This document shows positions 53,448-62,463 of a stretch of DNA of 64,000 nt, piece after piece (within the stretch, counting starts at the first letter, position 1; the number at the start of each line of letters is the position of its first letter). Both the position numbers and the translations under genes were made by a program. The notes beneath the pieces were generated by a model that saw only the letters and a program-made list of their open reading frames with translations, ran no database searches and was not told where the DNA came from. The stretch is from Yoonia maritima (lineage in GTDB: Bacteria; Pseudomonadota; Alphaproteobacteria; Rhodobacterales; Rhodobacteraceae): the NCBI RefSeq assembly GCF_003003285.1, contig NZ_PVTP01000004.1:62001-126000 (forward strand). The letters are read 5' to 3'.

Positions 53448-54830
53448 TTAGCCAAGCACGCGTTTGATCGCGTTCCCGACCGCCTCTGTGACTTGGTTCA
53501 TATCGTCTTTTGTTGCGACCAAAGATGGGGCAAACAAAATTGTGTTGTTATAGCCAGGTACAGATCTGTTTGTGCCACCGACAATCACGCCTTGGTTCAT
53601 GCAATCCGCAACGATAGCCGCGATGTATTTTTCATCAACGGGTTCTTTGGTGTCACGGTCTGTGACCAGTTCCGCACCTGCGAACAGTCCCATGCCGCGA
53701 ATGTCGCCGATCCATTTGTGTTCATCCATCAGGCCCGCAAGGTTACCCATCAGATGTTCGCCCATAGCGGTTGAGTTCGTAAGTAAGTCTTCTTCGACAA
53801 GAATATTCATGTTTTCGATCGCAGCAGCAGGGCCACCTGTACAGCCGCCAAAAGTCGAAATATCACGGAAGTAGCTCAGTTTATCAGTGTCGTCTTTGAA
53901 CTGCTCAAAGACAGCATTCGTTGTGACACAGCATGAAATTGCGGCATATCCAGACGCAACGCCTTTGGCCATCGTGACAATATCTGGCTTGATCCCAAAT
54001 TGCTGATAACCGAACCAAGTCCCGGTACGCCCCATGCCGCAGACGACTTCATCGATGTGCAAAAGGATATCGTATTTTTCGCAAATCTCTTGCACGCGCT
54101 CCCAGTATCCTTTGGGTGGAACAATAATACCACCGCCCGCTGTAATGGGTTCTAGGCACAGCGCACCAACAGTGTCTGGACCTTCGCGTAGGATCACATC
54201 TTCGATCGCTTGGGCGGCGGCATGGCCGTATGCTTCGCCTGTCAGGCCGTTTTCAGCGCGGTATTCAAGGCAATGCGGTACGCGCACGAATCCGGGCGCA
54301 AATGGGCCGTACTGTGCATTGCGTTCGTCCTGTCCGCCCGCAGACAGCGCACCTAGCGTTGTGCCGTGATAGTCGCGGTCGCGGTACAGAATTTTGTATT
54401 TCTTGCCGCCATGATGCTTGTGGCTGATCTGGCGAACCATTTTAAAGGCTTTCTCGTTCGCTTCGGAACCAGAGTTAGCATAGTAAACACGATCAAGACC
54501 GGGCATCTTGTCGACCAGCATCTCTGCAAATTGTGCACCTGGGATGGTTCCGGCAGTTCCGCCGAAGAAACACATCTTGGTCACGGCCTCGGCAATCGCG
54601 GTACCGATGCGTTCGCGGCCATAGCCGACATTAACGGTCCAAACGCCACCGGACACGGCATCTAGATGTTCTTTGCCTTTGATATCCCAAACGCGTAGGC
54701 CTTTGCCTTCGACCATGATGCGCGGGTCAGCGGTTTCATAAGTCTTATGCTGGCTTAGGTGATGCCAGATGTGCGCGCGGTCTGCCTCGATCACATGGCC
54801 GGGATCATTAAAGAAATTGGTGGTGTCCAT
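53448..54830 (-). CDS. tpa: Taurine-pyruvate aminotransferase
   Basis: 460 residues, class III aminotransferase. ANSGSEANEKAFKM (PLP phosphate site), YHGTTLGALSAGGQ, LLHIDEVVCGMGRTG and the PLP-Lys in TMAKGVASG (Lys289). It transfers the amino group of taurine to pyruvate, giving sulfoacetaldehyde and alanine. Context (tauR, tauABC, xsc) fixes the substrate. Divergent from tauA across 479 bp. Confidence 0.93.
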   Translation of the reverse strand: MDTTNFFNDPGHVIEADRAHIWHHLSQHKTYETADPRIMVEGKGLRVWDIKGKEHLDAVSGGVWTVNVGYGRERIGTAIAEAVTKMCFFGGTAGTIPGAQFAEMLVDKMPGLDRVYYANSGSEANEKAFKMVRQISHKHHGGKKYKILYRDRDYHGTTLGALSAGGQDERNAQYGPFAPGFVRVPHCLEYRAENGLTGEAYGHAAAQAIEDVILREGPDTVGALCLEPITAGGGIIVPPKGYWERVQEICEKYDILLHIDEVVCGMGRTGTWFGYQQFGIKPDIVTMAKGVASGYAAISCCVTTNAVFEQFKDDTDKLSYFRDISTFGGCTGGPAAAIENMNILVEEDLLTNSTAMGEHLMGNLAGLMDEHKWIGDIRGMGLFAGAELVTDRDTKEPVDEKYIAAIVADCMNQGVIVGGTNRSVPGYNNTILFAPSLVATKDDMNQVTEAVGNAIKRVLG

Positions 54831-54928
54831 GTCGGAGGCTCCATCTATGTAACGAAAAACGGACAGCGCGAATCTAATTCGCGACTGCCTCTGTCCTTTG
54901 CACTTTGCCTATAGAATTTGCAATGTCA

Positions 54929-54961
54929 GTAGGGCCAGTTTCCGCATATGCATATAGCCAG
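54929..54961 (-). promoter_or_regulatory. TauR-type boxes between tpa and tauA
   Basis: On the minus strand CTGGCCCTAC (54938-54929) and CTGGCTATAT (54961-54952) are direct repeats 23 bp apart, the same spacing as at xsc. Located about 100 bp before the tpa ATG, where a MocR activator could serve both divergent units. Confidence 0.6.
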
Positions 54962-55055
54962 AAAACGCAAGGTGGCCTTGTTCTTTGGCAAGGTGATTGA
55001 TTATAGTGCATTGAATAAAATGAATAAAATTTCATATAGGTGTGTTTGGCGATAT

Positions 55056-55292
55056 AGCCCCTTGAAAATAAGGGCTGTTTGTTATGATTGACGCAGCGGG
55101 CCGAATTTCTTTGGCTTTGGATAACTTGTCGTATGCCGCACAAGGCGCGGCCCTGCAGGGGCATATGAAAGCCTTGGGGCGAACATGCCGCTGATCTTTC
55201 TTGGGGCTATGAACCTAGGGTGAAACATGGTCAGCTAATAATGGTCGAGGCAGGGTAAACCTGCCCAACTCATGGTCTTATTTGCTAAGACC
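55056..55292 (+). other. Three inverted repeats in the tauA leader
   Basis: AGCCCCTT...AAGGGCT (55056-55076, one bulge), GGCAGG-GTAAA-CCTGCC (55249-55265 region) and GGTCTTA-TTTGC-TAAGACC (55274-55292). The last two sit just before the ribosome site and could influence translation or stability of tauA mRNA. No known riboswitch matches. Confidence 0.4.
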
Positions 55293-55309
55293 CAACACGG
55301 GAGACGAAA

Positions 55310-56317
55310 ATGAAACTCAAAACAGTATTCATGGGTGCCGCCGCTGGCATGGCGATGATGACCGGCGCCACATCTGCAGTCGCAGAAGGACACGGGGAAA
55401 TTACCGTTGGCTATTTCCTCGAATGGCCGATGCCGTTCCAATACGCTAAGGTGAATGGCACCTATGACGAAGCGCTTGGTATGAAGGTGAATTGGGTCAG
55501 CTTTGACGCGGGTACCGCGATGTCGGCAGCGATGGCATCTGGCGACGTCCAGATTTCAGTCAGCCAAGGCGTGCCACCATTCGTGGTTGCCGCATCCGCC
55601 GGGCAAGACCTGCAAATTCTGGACGTAGCGGTGTCTTATGCCGAGAACGACAACTGCGTCGTTGCGTCCGGGCTTGAGATCGACAAAGACAGCGCTGACG
55701 AACTGGCAGGCAAGAAAGTAGCTGTGCCGCTGGGTACGGCAGCGCACTATGGCTTCCTGCGTCAGATGGAACACTTCGGCGTCGATCTTGCCTCGCTTGA
55801 TATCGTCGATATGGCGCCGCCGGATGGTGCCGCTGCAATCGCACAGGGTTCAGTTGATATGGCTTGTGGCTGGGGCGGTTCGCTGCGCCGCATGAAGGAA
55901 TATGGGAACGTCCTGTTGACCGGCGCGGAGAAAGAGGAGCTTGGCATTCTTGTGTTCGATGTCACATCTGCACCCGCAAGTTTTGTCGCTGAGAATCCAG
56001 AACTGGTTGCTAAATTCCTTGCCGTCACTGCCGAGGCAAACGCTGCATGGAACGACGGTTCTGGTGTCGAGGCAATGCTGCCCGTGATCGCCAATGACGC
56101 CGGTATGGACGAAGACGCGACGGCTGAAACGATGGCGACATTTGTGTTTCCATCGGTCGCCGAACAATTGTCTGACGCTTGGCTAGGTGCCGCCGCACCA
56201 GCGTTCATGAAGGGCGTCGCCGATGTGTTCGTTGAATCAGGATCAATTGACAGCGCGCTAGATAGCTATGCTGGCAATGTGAACACTGGGCCACTGGCGA
56301 CACTGAACGACATGTAA
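55310..56317 (+). CDS. tauA: Taurine ABC transporter substrate-binding protein
   Basis: 335 residues with a signal peptide (MKLKTVFMGAAAGMAMMTGA, cleavage after AVAEG-like AVA). The SsuA/TauA fold shows ITVGYFLEWPMPFQYAK and GKKVAVPLGTAAHYGFLRQM. It captures taurine in the periplasm. It is followed by tauB and tauC; the tauA-tauB gap carries two TTTTCTAGAAAA palindromes. Confidence 0.92.
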   Translation: MKLKTVFMGAAAGMAMMTGATSAVAEGHGEITVGYFLEWPMPFQYAKVNGTYDEALGMKVNWVSFDAGTAMSAAMASGDVQISVSQGVPPFVVAASAGQDLQILDVAVSYAENDNCVVASGLEIDKDSADELAGKKVAVPLGTAAHYGFLRQMEHFGVDLASLDIVDMAPPDGAAAIAQGSVDMACGWGGSLRRMKEYGNVLLTGAEKEELGILVFDVTSAPASFVAENPELVAKFLAVTAEANAAWNDGSGVEAMLPVIANDAGMDEDATAETMATFVFPSVAEQLSDAWLGAAAPAFMKGVADVFVESGSIDSALDSYAGNVNTGPLATLNDM

Positions 56318-56358
56318 ATCCTTTGTTCCCGGCGCGGTCAGTTTACCCGCGCCGGGGC

Positions 56359-56380
56359 AAGAATTTTCTAGAAAATTCTT
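56359..56380. repeat. 22-bp perfect palindrome, AATTTTCTAGAAAATT family
   Basis: Core AATTTTCTAGAAAATT extended by AAG/CTT. It lies 42 bp after the tauA stop. Same core as at 10223-10244. Confidence 0.8.
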
Positions 56381-56400
56381 ATGCATGATGCGACGTGCAA

Positions 56401-56420
56401 ATAATTTTCTAGAAAATTAT
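56401..56420. repeat. 20-bp perfect palindrome, TTTTCTAGAAAA centre
   Basis: ATAATTTTCTAGAAAATTAT, with centre 41 bp from the preceding palindrome (about four helical turns), ending 11 bp before the tauB ATG and next to its AGGAG ribosome site. Confidence 0.8.
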
Positions 56421-56431
56421 AGGAGCGGGAT

Positions 56432-57235
56432 ATGTCAGGACTTCAGATAGACAAACTCTCAATGCGGTTTGATCTGCCGAATGGGTCATCAGTGCAGGCG
56501 TTAAAAGATGTCTCGATTGATCTAAAAGCCGGCGAATTATTGTCGGTGCTTGGCCCATCGGGTTGCGGAAAAACGACCCTGTTGAACATTGTCGCGGGGT
56601 TTCTTGCACCGACTGACGGGAAGATCGTCTTAAACGGCAAGAAAGTCACCGGGCCAGGCGCAGAGCGAGGCATGGTCTTTCAACAAGGGGCGCTGTTTGA
56701 ATGGATGAGCGTACGCGAAAACGTTGGCTTTGGCCCGTCGATGAAGGGCATGGCAAAAGCCGAGAAGGCACAGATCGTTGATCACCTGTTGGATGTGGTT
56801 GGGCTACAGGATTTCAAAGAAAAGGCTGTCTACGAATTGTCTGGCGGGATGCAGCAGCGCGTGGCACTTGCCCGTTGTCTGGCTAATGAGCCGGACGTCA
56901 TTCTGATGGATGAACCGCTTGGCGCGCTTGATGCCTTGACCCGCGAAAAGATGCAGGGCCTTGTTCTGAAACTGTGGAAAGAGACCGGCAAGACGATCAT
57001 CTTGATCACCCATTCCGTCGAGGAAGCACTGCTACTGGGTGAGCGACTGATCGTGATGGCCCCGCGTCCGGGTCGTATCCACCGTGAATACAACCTGCCT
57101 TTCGCTGAAATGGGCGTAAATCAAGACCTCAGAGAGGTCAAAAAGGATCCACGGTTCAATGAAACCCGCGAAGAAATCCTCGCGATGATTTGGGACATGG
57201 AAGAAGAAATCATGGGCCGGACGGAGAACGCGTAA
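56432..57235 (+). CDS. tauB: Taurine ABC transporter ATP-binding protein
   Basis: 267 residues, NitT/SsuB/TauB type. Walker A GPSGCGKTT, signature LSGGMQQRVALARCL, Walker B VILMDEPLGALD and switch His in ITHSVEEA. It powers TauABC. AGGAG precedes the start. Its stop overlaps the tauC start (TAATG). Confidence 0.94.
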   Translation: MSGLQIDKLSMRFDLPNGSSVQALKDVSIDLKAGELLSVLGPSGCGKTTLLNIVAGFLAPTDGKIVLNGKKVTGPGAERGMVFQQGALFEWMSVRENVGFGPSMKGMAKAEKAQIVDHLLDVVGLQDFKEKAVYELSGGMQQRVALARCLANEPDVILMDEPLGALDALTREKMQGLVLKLWKETGKTIILITHSVEEALLLGERLIVMAPRPGRIHREYNLPFAEMGVNQDLREVKKDPRFNETREEILAMIWDMEEEIMGRTENA

Positions 57236-58569
57236 TGGAGCTGCTTTCAGACTTAGGTTCAGAACTTTGGGCCGTTCTTTCTACCCTGTTCAAAGCGGCA
57301 CCATACATTATCGGCTATGTCGTTCTGATCTTGGTGATGATGGCAATCTGGAGTGGTATCAAACGGCTTTTGACGCCGAAACATGACTATAGCTCGCTCA
57401 AAACAGTGACCTTTGGTGACGAAAGCGCAGTGACATCAAACACAGTCGCTTCTGTTGTGTCAGTGGTGCTGATCTTTGTGCTGTGGGGCGCGTTTACTGG
57501 GTCAAAGTTATTGCCGGGCTTCATGCATGCGCCCGGCGCATTTACCGGGAATGGTTCGTTTACCTATACTATCACAACGCCCGACGGGCAGACCGATGAT
57601 GCGACGGTGTCGGTCATCGTGCACCCTGCAACGATTGAAACCGAAGCACCCGAGGTTAGCCCGGGAGACGGCATCGCCAAAGACGATTCCATTGCAATTG
57701 CTAGCTATCGCAGCGCGCTGCTACGGGTTGATCGCAATGATGAAATGGGACGCGACGAAGATACCTTTATTACGGCGGTCAACGGCCAGCCAATTACCCC
57801 GGAAGGGTCGGTTAAGGTTGATTTTGGCACTGTCGCGATGTCAGCGAAGGGGACGCTGAACATTATCCCCGCGACAGGTATACAAATGGAGCCCATATGG
57901 TTGCCCGCGCCAGAAGCTGTCTGGAAACGCATGACCGAAATCGCGACTGATGGGTTTCGAAACTCAACATTGATGGAACATTTGGGGTATTCTTTGTTTC
58001 GTGTCGTCGTTGGTTTCCTACTTGGTGCGATTGTCGGGATCCCCTTGGGCTATGCGATGGGATTGTCGAACTGGTTCCGTGGTTGGTTTGATCCAATTGT
58101 CGAATTCATGCGCCCAGTGCCGCCGCTTGCGTTGATCCCGCTCGTGATCATATGGGCGGGCATTGGCGAGGTCGGAAAAATCATCCTGCTGTTCCTAGCT
58201 GCGCTGTGGATCATGGCGATTGCTGCCCGTTCCGGCGTGTCAGGGGTTCGGATATCCAAGGTGCATGCGGCCTATTCCCTAGGTGCTTCGAAATGGCAGA
58301 TCATGCGTTATGTTATCATCCCGAATTCATTGCCTGAAATCTTTACAGGTGCGCGTGTCGCAATGGGCGTATGTTGGGGGACTGTTGTTGCCGCCGAACT
58401 GGTCGCCGCCGAAAATGGCGCGGGCATGATGATTATGGTCGCGTCTAAATTTCAAAGCACGGACATTGTTCTAATGGGTATCATCTTGATCGGGATAATT
58501 GGCTTTAGCATCGACATGCTGATGCGCTGGATCGAGCGCGTCTTGGTACCATGGAAGGGCAAAGGTTAA
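57235..58569 (+). CDS. tauC: Taurine ABC transporter permease with extra N-terminal domain
   Basis: 444 residues, much longer than the ~270 of ordinary TauC/SsuC. Two N-terminal membrane segments (about 20-41 and 71-88) bracket a cytoplasmic stretch. A ~130-residue, probably periplasmic beta-rich segment (90-215, e.g. FTYTITTPDGQTDDATVSV) precedes the normal permease (about 220-444) with EAA loop AAYSLGASKWQIMRYVIIPN. The extra domain could dock TauA or sense substrate; this is inference. A terminator follows. Confidence 0.9.
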   Translation: MELLSDLGSELWAVLSTLFKAAPYIIGYVVLILVMMAIWSGIKRLLTPKHDYSSLKTVTFGDESAVTSNTVASVVSVVLIFVLWGAFTGSKLLPGFMHAPGAFTGNGSFTYTITTPDGQTDDATVSVIVHPATIETEAPEVSPGDGIAKDDSIAIASYRSALLRVDRNDEMGRDEDTFITAVNGQPITPEGSVKVDFGTVAMSAKGTLNIIPATGIQMEPIWLPAPEAVWKRMTEIATDGFRNSTLMEHLGYSLFRVVVGFLLGAIVGIPLGYAMGLSNWFRGWFDPIVEFMRPVPPLALIPLVIIWAGIGEVGKIILLFLAALWIMAIAARSGVSGVRISKVHAAYSLGASKWQIMRYVIIPNSLPEIFTGARVAMGVCWGTVVAAELVAAENGAGMMIMVASKFQSTDIVLMGIILIGIIGFSIDMLMRWIERVLVPWKGKG

Positions 58570-58606
58570 GCCTTTCCGAAGAATGCTTTTGATGAAGTAA
58601 AACAAG

Positions 58607-58638
58607 AAAGGCAAAGGGTCGCTAACCCTTTGCCTTTT
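58607..58638 (+). terminator. Intrinsic terminator after tauC
   Basis: A 13-bp stem AAAGGCAAAGGGT / ACCCTTTGCCTTT with a five-base loop and T-rich tail, 37 bp after the tauC stop. It separates tauABC from the following dehydrogenase gene. Confidence 0.88.
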
Positions 58639-58684
58639 AAAATTTTTAGCGCCAAATCAAACCTGTGCCACAATAGGTTTTGAA

Positions 58685-59983
58685 ATGGTTGAATACCTTA
58701 AACGCGCGGTCCGTACCGCCCAGACGGATCAAAATGATGTGGCACCTGCCGTACAGGCATTGCTTGCTGAAATCGCGCAGAGCGGTGAAGCTGCCGCAAT
58801 CGCCATGGCGCAGCGGTTTGATCATTGGAAGGGCGAGACAATCGTCTCGCGAACCGCGCTTGATTACGCGATAGACCAGGTTTCAGAGCAAACGAAGGCG
58901 GATATTCAATTTGCCCACGCCAATATTTTGCGATTTGCACAGGCGCAGCGCGACACGATCGTGGATACCGAGGTCGAAATTCTACCGGGTTTGTTAGCAG
59001 GCCAACGTCAAATCCCTGTCGGTGCCGCTGGGTGTTACGTACCCGGCGGTCGCTACGCGCATATCGCCAGCGCCATGATGACAATCACCACGGCGAAGGC
59101 TGCCGGGGTTAAACATATTACCGCGTGTTCTCCGCCATCTGGCCCTGACGGTATTCCGCCCGCGATCCTGTATGCGATGGATTTGTGTGGGGCTGATACC
59201 ATCTTGAACATGGGCGGCGTACAGGCTGTTGCAGCTATGGCCAAGGGGCTGTTCGGCTTGCCACGCGTGGATATTCTTGTTGGTCCGGGCAATCAATATG
59301 TGGCCGAGGCAAAGCGGATTCTGTTCGGCGAAGTCGGCATTGATATGGTCGCGGGGCCAACCGATTCACTCGTGCTCGCTGATGCTGGTGCTGACCCGGC
59401 CATTGTTGCCGCTGATCTTGTTGGACAGGCAGAGCATGGACCGAATTCGCCCGTTTGGCTGGTAACTGATGACCGGGCGCTGGCCGACGACGTGATAGCA
59501 CGTGTTCCGGCCCTGATCGCGACCTTGCCTGATATGAACGCAGCCAATGCCGCCGCCGCATGGAACGATTATGCCGAGGTGATCCTTTGTGCTGACCGTG
59601 AAGAGATGGCGCATACGTCTGATACTATCGCGCCTGAGCATCTGACTGTGCAATGCGATGATCTTGACTGGTGGCTTGATCGGCTCACGACCTATGGATC
59701 GCTGTTTTTAGGCGAAGAAACGACGGTCGCCTTCGGGGACAAAGCGGCAGGACCGAATCATGTTCTGCCAACATCAGGCGCGGCGCGCTATACGGGTGGC
59801 CTATCTGTCGGTAAATTCATGAAAACAGTGACTTGGCAGCGCGCAACGCGTGACGCGACAAGATCAGTCGCCGAAGCAACCGCCCGCATTTCGCGTATCG
59901 AAGGCATGGAAGGACATGCCCGCACTGCCGACATTCGGCTAGCAAAGTATTTTCCTGACGAAGTTTTCAATCTAGGTTCTTGA
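58685..59983 (+). CDS. hpsN: Histidinol-dehydrogenase-family enzyme, probably sulfopropanediol 3-dehydrogenase
   Basis: 432 residues with all HisD-family zinc ligands and catalytic residues recognisable: GQAEHGPNSP (Gln and His), APEHL (Glu-His pair), FGDKAAGPNHVLPT (Asp) and EGMEGHARTADIR (His). The start (MVEYLKRAVRTAQ) and context favour HpsN, which oxidises (R)-2,3-dihydroxypropane-1-sulfonate to sulfolactate with two NAD+. It sits beside taurine genes, not with his genes. A true HisD cannot be excluded from sequence alone. It has its own transcription unit after the tauC terminator. Confidence 0.8.
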   Translation: MVEYLKRAVRTAQTDQNDVAPAVQALLAEIAQSGEAAAIAMAQRFDHWKGETIVSRTALDYAIDQVSEQTKADIQFAHANILRFAQAQRDTIVDTEVEILPGLLAGQRQIPVGAAGCYVPGGRYAHIASAMMTITTAKAAGVKHITACSPPSGPDGIPPAILYAMDLCGADTILNMGGVQAVAAMAKGLFGLPRVDILVGPGNQYVAEAKRILFGEVGIDMVAGPTDSLVLADAGADPAIVAADLVGQAEHGPNSPVWLVTDDRALADDVIARVPALIATLPDMNAANAAAAWNDYAEVILCADREEMAHTSDTIAPEHLTVQCDDLDWWLDRLTTYGSLFLGEETTVAFGDKAAGPNHVLPTSGAARYTGGLSVGKFMKTVTWQRATRDATRSVAEATARISRIEGMEGHARTADIRLAKYFPDEVFNLGS

Positions 59984-60010
59984 CCTTCCCGTGACTGGAA
60001 CCCCTATGTA
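59980..60010 (+). promoter_or_regulatory. CueR-type copA promoter
   Basis: TTGACC (59980-59985) and TATGTA (60005-60010) are separated by exactly 19 bp. The spacer carries the dyad ACCTTCC-N7-GGAA. An overlong 19-bp spacer with this dyad is the hallmark of MerR/CueR promoters. The -35 overlaps the hpsN stop codon. The CueR gene lies at the end of the same operon. Confidence 0.8.
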
Positions 60011-60038
60011 AGGGGTCTGATTAATCACGGGGCATGTC

Positions 60039-62462
60039 ATGGGACATACTGCAGAACTTAGATTTGGCGTCGACGGGATGAGCTGCGCAAGCTGCGTTGG
60101 CCGCGCCGAAAAGGCGATTTCGGCCGTATCTGGCGTAACGCAAGCGCGCGTCAACTTGGCGAATGCATCGGCAACTGTGGATTTGAACGGTGCCGATGCT
60201 GGTCGCGCAATGGTGAGCGCGTTGCGGGCCGCTGGCTATCCAGCTTTGCCAAGCAAGCTTCGGTTTGAAATAATCGGTATGACATGTGCGTCATGTGTGG
60301 GCCGGGTCGAGCGTGCTTTGCTGGAAACGCCCGGTGTCATCACGGCGTCGGTCAATTTGGCGAATGGCACCGCGACCGTCACGACATTGACCGATGCTGC
60401 GACTTTGCAGCAGGCTGTCAGTAACGCTGGTTACGAGGCCAAGGTCCTTGAGGGTGCATCGCGTACTGACGACCGCCAAGGCAAAGAAGCGACACAGGTT
60501 TTTCGCAACTTCCTGATCGCTGCAGCGCTGACGATTCCGGTGTTCGTTCTTGAAATGGGCGGGCATATGTTCCCGGCATTTCATCATTTCATCGCCCGTA
60601 CAATTGGTACGCAAACGAGTTGGGCTATCCAGTTCATCCTCGCGACTGTTGTTCTAATGGGACCGGGCCGTGTGTTCTTTGCCAAGGGAATTCCAGCGTT
60701 ACGGCGGCTTTCGCCGGATATGAATTCGCTTGTTGTAATGGGGGCGGGTGCTGCCTGGGTTTATTCGACAGTCGCGCTTTTCGCCCCGGCGCTTTTGCCT
60801 GCAACGGCGCGGTCAGTCTATTTTGAAGCGGCGGCCGTGATTGTAACCTTGATCCTGCTTGGCCGTTGGTTAGAGGCACGGGCAAAGGGCCAGACGGGTA
60901 ATGCGATCAAGCGGCTAATCAATCTGCGCCCCAGTACCGCCCGACTGCTACGCAATGCCGAAGAGGTCGATGTACCCGTCGACGAAATCGTTCGGGATGA
61001 CACCATCGTGTTGCGCCCCGGCGAACGTGTGGCGACTGACGGTGTTGTGCAAAGCGGTACGTCTTTTGTGGACGAAAGCATGGTCACTGGCGAACCTATT
61101 CCGGTGGAGAAATCCAAAGGCGACACTGTCGTTGGGGGCACTGTAAACGGGAATGGCGCGCTTCAAATTCGGGCGACCGCTGTGGGCGCTGAAACCATGC
61201 TGTCGCAGATCATCGCGATGGTCGAAGATGCCCAAAGCGCGCGGCTACCAGTACAAGACCTCGTCAACAAAATCACACAGTGGTTCGTTCCGGGGATTAT
61301 GGCCATTGCTGTGTTGACCGTTATCGTTTGGCTGATCTTTGGCCCTTCGCCTGTCTTGTCTTACGCATTGGTTGCAGGTGTGTCGGTTCTGATTATCGCT
61401 TGTCCCTGCGCAATGGGTTTGGCCACACCAACGTCGATTATGGTGGGCACGGGTAGGGCGGCTGACCTTGGCGTTTTGTTCCGCCAAGGTGACGCGCTTC
61501 AGGCGTTGCAGGGAGTTGGTGTCGTTGCCTTTGATAAGACAGGGACGCTAACCATGGGCAAGCCTGTGCTCACGGATATTCAGCCAGTAACGGGTGATAA
61601 AGCCGAGTTTTTGCAAACCGTTGCCGCGGTCGAATCCCTTTCCGAACACCCCTTGGCCCAAGCAATTGTCGCCGGGGCGTCGCGCCCGCTGCCTGCCGTG
61701 ACTGACTTTGCGTCCATTCCGGGACATGGCCTGCGAGCGGTGGTTGAAGGCCGGGTTGTCCTGGTCGGTGCTGCCCGTCTGTTAACGCGCGAAGGCATCG
61801 ATCCGTCACCACTTGAACAAGCCGCCCAAGAGCTTGCTAGCGCTGGCAAGACCCCGATTATGGTCGCGATTGATGGTGCGCCTGCGGGTGTGATTGGAGT
61901 CGCGGACACCGTGCGGCCCTCTGCCAAAGCAACAGTTGCGGGGCTGAATGCGCGGGGTATCCGCGTTGTGATGATCACTGGCGACGCAGAGCGGACAGCA
62001 AAAGCGATTGGTGCCGAATTGGAGGTCACTGACGTTTTTGCTGAGGTCCTGCCCGAAGGTAAGGGCGACGTGATCCGCCAGTTGCAGGAAAACGGCAGCA
62101 AGGTTGCCTTTGTCGGTGACGGCATCAATGACGCGCCTGCGCTGGCGACCGCCGAGGTCGGTATCGCGATTGGTACGGGAACGGATGTGGCCGTCGAAAG
62201 TGCGGATGTTGTTCTCATGTCTGGCGATCCGGCTGGGGTACTGAATGGAATCGTCATTAGCCGGGCGACCATGGCCAATATCAAAGAAAACCTCGTTTGG
62301 GCGTTTGGTTATAACGTGCTGCTGGTTCCGGTCGCGGCTGGAGTGCTTTACCCCATTTGGGGTGTGCTTTTGTCGCCGGGGTTAGCGGCCGGGGCAATGG
62401 CGCTGTCGAGCGTGCTGGTCGTAACAAACGCGCTCCGCTTGCGCTGGGTGAAAGGAGCATAA
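60039..62462 (+). CDS. copA: Copper-exporting P1B-type ATPase
   Basis: 807 residues. Two N-terminal heavy-metal domains (Cys16/Cys19 in GMSCASC, Cys83/Cys86 in GMTCASC), eight membrane segments, transmembrane metal site CPC (455-457), phosphatase motif TGE (MVTGEPIPV), phosphorylation site DKTGT (Asp499), ATP-binding HP in SEHPLAQ, and [10 protein letters not shown]. It expels Cu(I) from the cytoplasm. Transcribed from a CueR-type promoter with cueR two bases downstream. Confidence 0.96.
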   Translation: MGHTAELRFGVDGMSCASCVGRAEKAISAVSGVTQARVNLANASATVDLNGADAGRAMVSALRAAGYPALPSKLRFEIIGMTCASCVGRVERALLETPGVITASVNLANGTATVTTLTDAATLQQAVSNAGYEAKVLEGASRTDDRQGKEATQVFRNFLIAAALTIPVFVLEMGGHMFPAFHHFIARTIGTQTSWAIQFILATVVLMGPGRVFFAKGIPALRRLSPDMNSLVVMGAGAAWVYSTVALFAPALLPATARSVYFEAAAVIVTLILLGRWLEARAKGQTGNAIKRLINLRPSTARLLRNAEEVDVPVDEIVRDDTIVLRPGERVATDGVVQSGTSFVDESMVTGEPIPVEKSKGDTVVGGTVNGNGALQIRATAVGAETMLSQIIAMVEDAQSARLPVQDLVNKITQWFVPGIMAIAVLTVIVWLIFGPSPVLSYALVAGVSVLIIACPCAMGLATPTSIMVGTGRAADLGVLFRQGDALQALQGVGVVAFDKTGTLTMGKPVLTDIQPVTGDKAEFLQTVAAVESLSEHPLAQAIVAGASRPLPAVTDFASIPGHGLRAVVEGRVVLVGAARLLTREGIDPSPLEQAAQELASAGKTPIMVAIDGAPAGVIGVADTVRPSAKATVAGLNARGIRVVMITGDAERTAKAIGAELEVTDVFAEVLPEGKGDVIRQLQENGSKVAFVGDGINDAPALATAEVGIAIGTGTDVAVESADVVLMSGDPAGVLNGIVISRATMANIKENLVWAFGYNVLLVPVAAGVLYPIWGVLLSPGLAAGAMALSSVLVVTNALRLRWVKGA

Positions 62463-62463
62463 G

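Larger units (their letters stand above)
54831..55309. other. 479-bp divergent control region between tpa and tauA
   Basis: No gene. It holds a pair of TauR-like boxes near tpa, a possible tauA promoter (TTGAAT 55011-55016, TATAGG 55035-55040, 18-bp spacer) and three inverted repeats in the would-be tauA leader. The tauA Shine-Dalgarno GGGAG is near 55300. Confidence 0.6.
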
